Part shown: positions 62,627-64,000 of the stretch, piece after piece | How positions within the stretch are numbered: the stretch's first letter is position 1 | Layout of the letters: every line of letters begins with the position of its first letter | NCBI RefSeq assembly: GCF_013414345.1 | Contig: NZ_CP058670.1 | Location: 558,001-622,000, forward strand | Direction: 5' to 3' | DNA: 64,000 nt | DNA from: Microcella indica | Lineage (GTDB): Bacteria > Actinomycetota > Actinomycetes > Actinomycetales > Microbacteriaceae | Program-made: the position numbers and the translations under genes | Notes under the pieces: generated by a model | The model's database searches: none | Told to the model about the DNA's origin: nothing | Seen by the model: only the letters and a program-made list of their open reading frames with translations

Positions 62627-63187
62627 TCACACCCGGTGGCTCTCACCGCGGCGCGGAGGCGTGTACGTGCACGTGTCGCCCGAGCACAGCGTGGGCGGAG
62701 TGCGACTGAGGCGCCGGGCGAGCTCGCACCCCAGGCAGTAGCCGAAGGCGGCCTCGGCGAACAGCAGCGCGAGGCACGCCCCGCACACGGTCTGGGCGAT
62801 GACCGCGGGAAGGCCCAGCCAGCCGAGAGCGAGGCAGCCGGCCAGGGCCATGCCGAAGCCCAGTCCCCAGGCAAGCCGCTTGCTGCGCGCCTCGACCCAT
62901 TCGGGCCGTTGGGGGCGGGTGAGCAACGTGCCAAGAAGGAGGGTGGGGGTGAACCGCGTGCCGAGGAAGAGGCGAAGGTACATTTCGAGCGCGAAGACGG
63001 CGCCGAACGCGCGCATCACCGAGAGGTCTCCCGTCATCACGCCGATGAGCCAGGCGGTGAAGCCGGCGAGGAAGAGGATGCCGGCGGAGCCGCGCACGGC
63101 GCGCTCGTTGACGACGGGAGTCTCGATGCCCTCGACCCACTGACCGATCACGGGCTGAGGGCGGGGGTCGGCGCGGGGGGAGGTCAT
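62627..63187 (-). CDS. DUF4395 membrane protein
   Basis: 186 residues from ATG at 63187. Segments GQWVEGIETPVVNERAVRGSAGILFLAGFTAWLIG and VCGACLALLFAEAAFGYCLGCELARRL are typical of DUF4395, with four helices and conserved Cys (two CxxC-like pairs: CGAC and CLGC). A short tail has LCSGDTCTY. DUF4395 genes often go with thioredoxin or rhodanese genes of sulfur or metal stress. A perfect palindrome overlaps its promoter. Confidence 0.88.
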   Translation of the reverse strand: MTSPRADPRPQPVIGQWVEGIETPVVNERAVRGSAGILFLAGFTAWLIGVMTGDLSVMRAFGAVFALEMYLRLFLGTRFTPTLLLGTLLTRPQRPEWVEARSKRLAWGLGFGMALAGCLALGWLGLPAVIAQTVCGACLALLFAEAAFGYCLGCELARRLSRTPPTLCSGDTCTYTPPRRGESHRV

Positions 63188-63196
63188 GCCGCAACA

Positions 63197-63212
63197 ATAC
63201 CCCAGGGGGTAT
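63197..63212. promoter_or_regulatory. CsoR/CstR-type operator before the DUF4395 gene
   Basis: ATACCCC-AG-GGGGTAT, 7-bp perfect arms, 10 bp before the DUF4395 start. On the minus strand the right-hand end reads TATTGT, 6 nt before the ATG, so operator and a leaderless-type -10 overlap. The shape matches known sites of copper (CsoR) and persulfide (CstR) repressors; which one acts here is unknown. Confidence 0.6.
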
Positions 63213-63255
63213 GCCCTGGTGGGAAATCCGCAGGAAGGGGTGGAAGCCTGGCGGC

Positions 63256-63915
63256 ATGACGGTACTGCCGATGTTCCCGCTGGGTAGCGTGCTGTTCCCG
63301 TCCATGCCCGCCGCACTGCGCATCTTCGAGGAGCGCTACATCGTGATGCTCTCGAAGGTGCTCGGCGAGGAGCCCTCCGAGTTCGGCATCGTGCTCATCG
63401 AGCGAGGCTCGGAGGTCGGCGGGGGAGAGCAGCGGTTCCCCATCGGAACCGTCGCGCAGATCACCCAGGTCGAGGCCAGCGAGGGCTTCATCGGGCTGGT
63501 CGCGCAGGGTTCGCGCCGCATCGAGATCGTCGAGTGGCTCGACGACGACCCCCACCCCCAGGCGGAGGTGCGCGAGCTGCCCGAACTCGAGTGGCAGGAC
63601 TCCCTGCAACCCCTGCGCGAGCAGGCCGAGCAACTCGTGCGCAGGACGATCGCCCAGGCGAGCGAGTTCGTCGAGCAGCAGTGGCCCGCTGACATCGTTC
63701 TCGACGACGATCCGATCGCGGCCGTCTGGCAGCTCGCGGGCATCGCACCGGTGGGGCCGCTCGACCAGGTGACGCTCCTGCGCTCGTCGACGACCGAGGA
63801 ACTCTTGCGCGGCATCATCGAGGCGACCGAGGGGGCTGCAGAGATGCTCACCCTGCAGGTCGAGGACGACGGCTTCCCGAGTCCCGACGACTTCCGCTCC
63901 GGCTCGGGCGAGTGA
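63256..63915 (+). CDS. Lon N-terminal (substrate-binding) domain protein
   Basis: 219 residues from ATG at 63256 (GGAAGGGG upstream). LPMFPLGSVLFPSMPAALRIFEERYIVMLSKVL and FGIVLIERGSEVGGGE are the LON_substr_bdg (PUA-like) signature, with a helical C-terminal half. No ATPase or protease domain, as in other free-standing actinobacterial members. Function unknown; a possible protein-binding role. Confidence 0.9.
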   Translation: MTVLPMFPLGSVLFPSMPAALRIFEERYIVMLSKVLGEEPSEFGIVLIERGSEVGGGEQRFPIGTVAQITQVEASEGFIGLVAQGSRRIEIVEWLDDDPHPQAEVRELPELEWQDSLQPLREQAEQLVRRTIAQASEFVEQQWPADIVLDDDPIAAVWQLAGIAPVGPLDQVTLLRSSTTEELLRGIIEATEGAAEMLTLQVEDDGFPSPDDFRSGSGE

Positions 63916-63929
63916 GGCGCGCGGCCTTC

Positions 63930-63935
63930 TAGGCT
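63930..63935 (+). promoter_or_regulatory. Leaderless-type -10 box
   Basis: TAGGCT, 6 nt before the ATG at 63942; no ribosome site in between. Confidence 0.55.
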
Positions 63936-63941
63936 GATCGC

Positions 63942-64000
63942 ATGAACGCAGAGGCGGCCTTTCCCATCCCGACCGATGCGGCGACAGCCGCCTGGGCTGG
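63942..64000 (+). CDS. Start of an unidentified gene (cut by window edge)
   Basis: ATG at 63942 gives MNAEAAFPIPTDAATAAWAG up to the window end. Too short to identify. The start is supported by the -10 box 6 nt upstream. Confidence 0.5.
   Translation, partial: MNAEAAFPIPTDAATAAWA

Noticed and set aside
1-64000. CRISPR arrays, tRNA, rRNA or riboswitches
   Set aside because: No regularly spaced repeats, CCA-ended cloverleafs or known riboswitch cores were found on reading both strands.

Overview
The window is G+C-rich (roughly 70 % by eye) with short intergenic gaps and GTG/TTG starts. Gene content and protein style (DUF4245 next to xseAB, class II fba and glpX, cell-wall-binding repeats, F420-type DDN protein, recurrent TAGGCT-type -10 boxes directly before start codons) point to an actinobacterium, most likely Microbacteriaceae. 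No rRNA, tRNA or CRISPR array was seen.

Layout. 1-14.8 kb is chromosomal backbone: fumC (cut by the window edge), beta-carbonic anhydrase, DUF4245, xseB-xseA (all minus), ispH, a tandemly duplicated pair of [sensor kinase + membrane partner] genes, fba, glpX, a BASS-type transporter and fadD. 14.8-37.6 kb is a roughly 22.8-kb island inserted inside codon 12 of fadD. It is bounded by 33-bp perfect terminal inverted repeats and a 3-bp GCC duplication; the displaced first codons of fadD lie at 37,590-37,623. The island carries a truncated plasmid-type N12-class DNA methylase, a complete mycofactocin locus (mftA-B-C, three mycofactocin-type SDRs, a MoxR ATPase + VWA pair, mftD-E-F on the minus strand; mftR-mftG divergent), two drug-efflux modules (DHA2 MFS + TetR; TetR + MMPL) and nested, decayed IS3-family elements. 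37.7-51.9 kb is backbone again: VOC protein, rmuC, LysR, mmsA, DUF421, OsmC, exonuclease, EamA, LLM oxidoreductase, phosphoesterase, a gamma-glutamyltransferase, a CWB2-VanY cell-wall enzyme and ychF. 51.9-55.4 kb is a second scar: a mutated copy of the same IS3-family element, a VOC pseudogene, a RhuM-Fic protein and a truncated amine oxidase. 55.4-64 kb is backbone: dimethylglycine/sarcosine dehydrogenase-like protein, GNAT, DDN-family protein, Ca/Na exchanger, K+-channel-like protein, SDR, DUF4395, a Lon N-domain protein and the start of a further gene.

How the genes work together. The mft genes should make the peptide-derived redox cofactor mycofactocin (MftA precursor, MftB chaperone, MftC radical-SAM maturase, MftE peptidase, MftD oxidase, MftF glycosyltransferase), which would serve as electron acceptor for the three SDRs and be reoxidised through MftG; MftR probably controls the divergent promoters. 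The MoxR/VWA pair sits inside this operon between mftC and mftD and has no established role there. The two kinase/partner pairs overlap by ATGA and have no response regulator beside them. Several backbone genes appear to be transcribed as leaderless mRNAs.
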